NCBI GenBank assembly: GCA_900660155.1
Contig: CABFPE010000269.1
Span: 420,216 to 484,215, forward strand
From: Hofstenia miamia
Taxonomy: Eukaryota > Xenacoelomorpha > Acoela > Hofsteniidae
Length of the DNA stretch: 64,000 bases
Direction: 5' to 3'
The notes beneath the pieces are model-generated. The model made no database searches. It saw only the letters and a program-made list of their open reading frames with translations, and was not told the DNA's origin. The translations under genes were made by a program, and so were the position numbers. The first letter of the stretch is position 1. Every line of letters starts with the position of its first letter. Below are positions 63,327 through 64,000 of this stretch, one piece after another.

Positions 63327-64000
63327 GTAACTGGTTTGTAGTTAATGAAATGAATAGGCCTACTTTTGAAATCCTGAACTATTTGATTAGAACTATTTGT
63401 CATCTTACTTAGATGTATGTTCTTCATCTAAACAATGTATATCAATAATAATATGTATGGAACGTTATTATATAATTCTTTGAATTTTATGTTTATGTAT
63501 ACATTTGTTAAACTCACCAAATGCGTTTGTTACATCTCATTTGCAAACATATTTAATTGCCGGAGTATTAATGAATTTTAAATACATATTTCAAATTTAT
63601 TGTCATTTGTGACCTATGGATATAAGCAGTAAGCGTGTGAATAAATTACTATTTTTAAGCTTATGTTCTTCATAATTTAAATGTGGGTCGGTTGCGCTCA
63701 TATTGTGGGTCCCCGTTGCATAGAAATTCTACTTTTTTCAAACAAATTGCATTTTCAAAATGTGTTTTAGTTTTGACGTTTTCCAAACGATATTTATCTG
63801 CGAAGGTATTCATGTATTTTTTAAAATGTAATTTAAATGACATGTGGGTCCATTAACACACCTGGATATAACATATAATTCATAATAATGTATTAAAAAT
63901 ATCACTTACTGGATAATATAATATACAGTAAGGCAATGCATATTGCAAACTGTTTTGATGAAATCTATTCCATTATGTATACTAAATAGAAGCCAAAATT

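Overview
The window looks like nuclear DNA of an animal, most likely an invertebrate. It is strongly AT-rich and gene-poor. Genes are split by introns with GT..AG boundaries, (TA)n microsatellites are frequent, and the DNA is littered with non-LTR (LINE) and hAT, mariner and Harbinger-like DNA transposon copies. I see no operons, bacterial genes, rRNA, tRNA or CRISPR. The species cannot be fixed from the sequence. Two assembly flaws involve N: single Ns at 3083 and 33003, and a 224-base gap at 58553-58776.

Layout. 1-3350 is a nest of LINE fragments (two near-identical 3' ends, one antisense LINE, one hAT relic). 3350-12533 is mostly empty, with a short hAT element (7780-8704) and a zinc-finger transposase relic. 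12534-21747, minus strand, is the one host gene I can rebuild with confidence: a five-exon, 402-residue aminergic G-protein-coupled receptor that most resembles 5-HT2-type serotonin receptors. All seven transmembrane segments and the class-A key residues are present and every intron phase agrees.

From 22323 to the right edge on the plus strand there is a scattered set of short, exon-like open segments with splice signals. Several join in a consistent phase. They may be one long unrecognised gene of helical character, starting 576 bp from the receptor start in divergent orientation. This is tentative.

Mobile DNA fills much of the rest: a 1.3-kb Harbinger-like fold-back element with 13 copies of one 9-bp motif facing inward from both ends (27231-28525); a LINE 3' end (29115-29946); a structurally intact mariner with a full 343-aa DD34D transposase (30694-32009); an 847-bp element with 25-bp inverted ends, an 8-bp target duplication and a core of tandem units that contain telomere-like CCCTAA runs (32218-33064); hAT elements or relics at 34451-35226, 36880-37830, 39360-40445 and 44693-46410; an SGNH-hydrolase-like relic (51126-51611); and another LINE 3' end (54831-55150).

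The most unusual items are the telomere-motif element, the fold-back element and the possible cryptic plus-strand gene.
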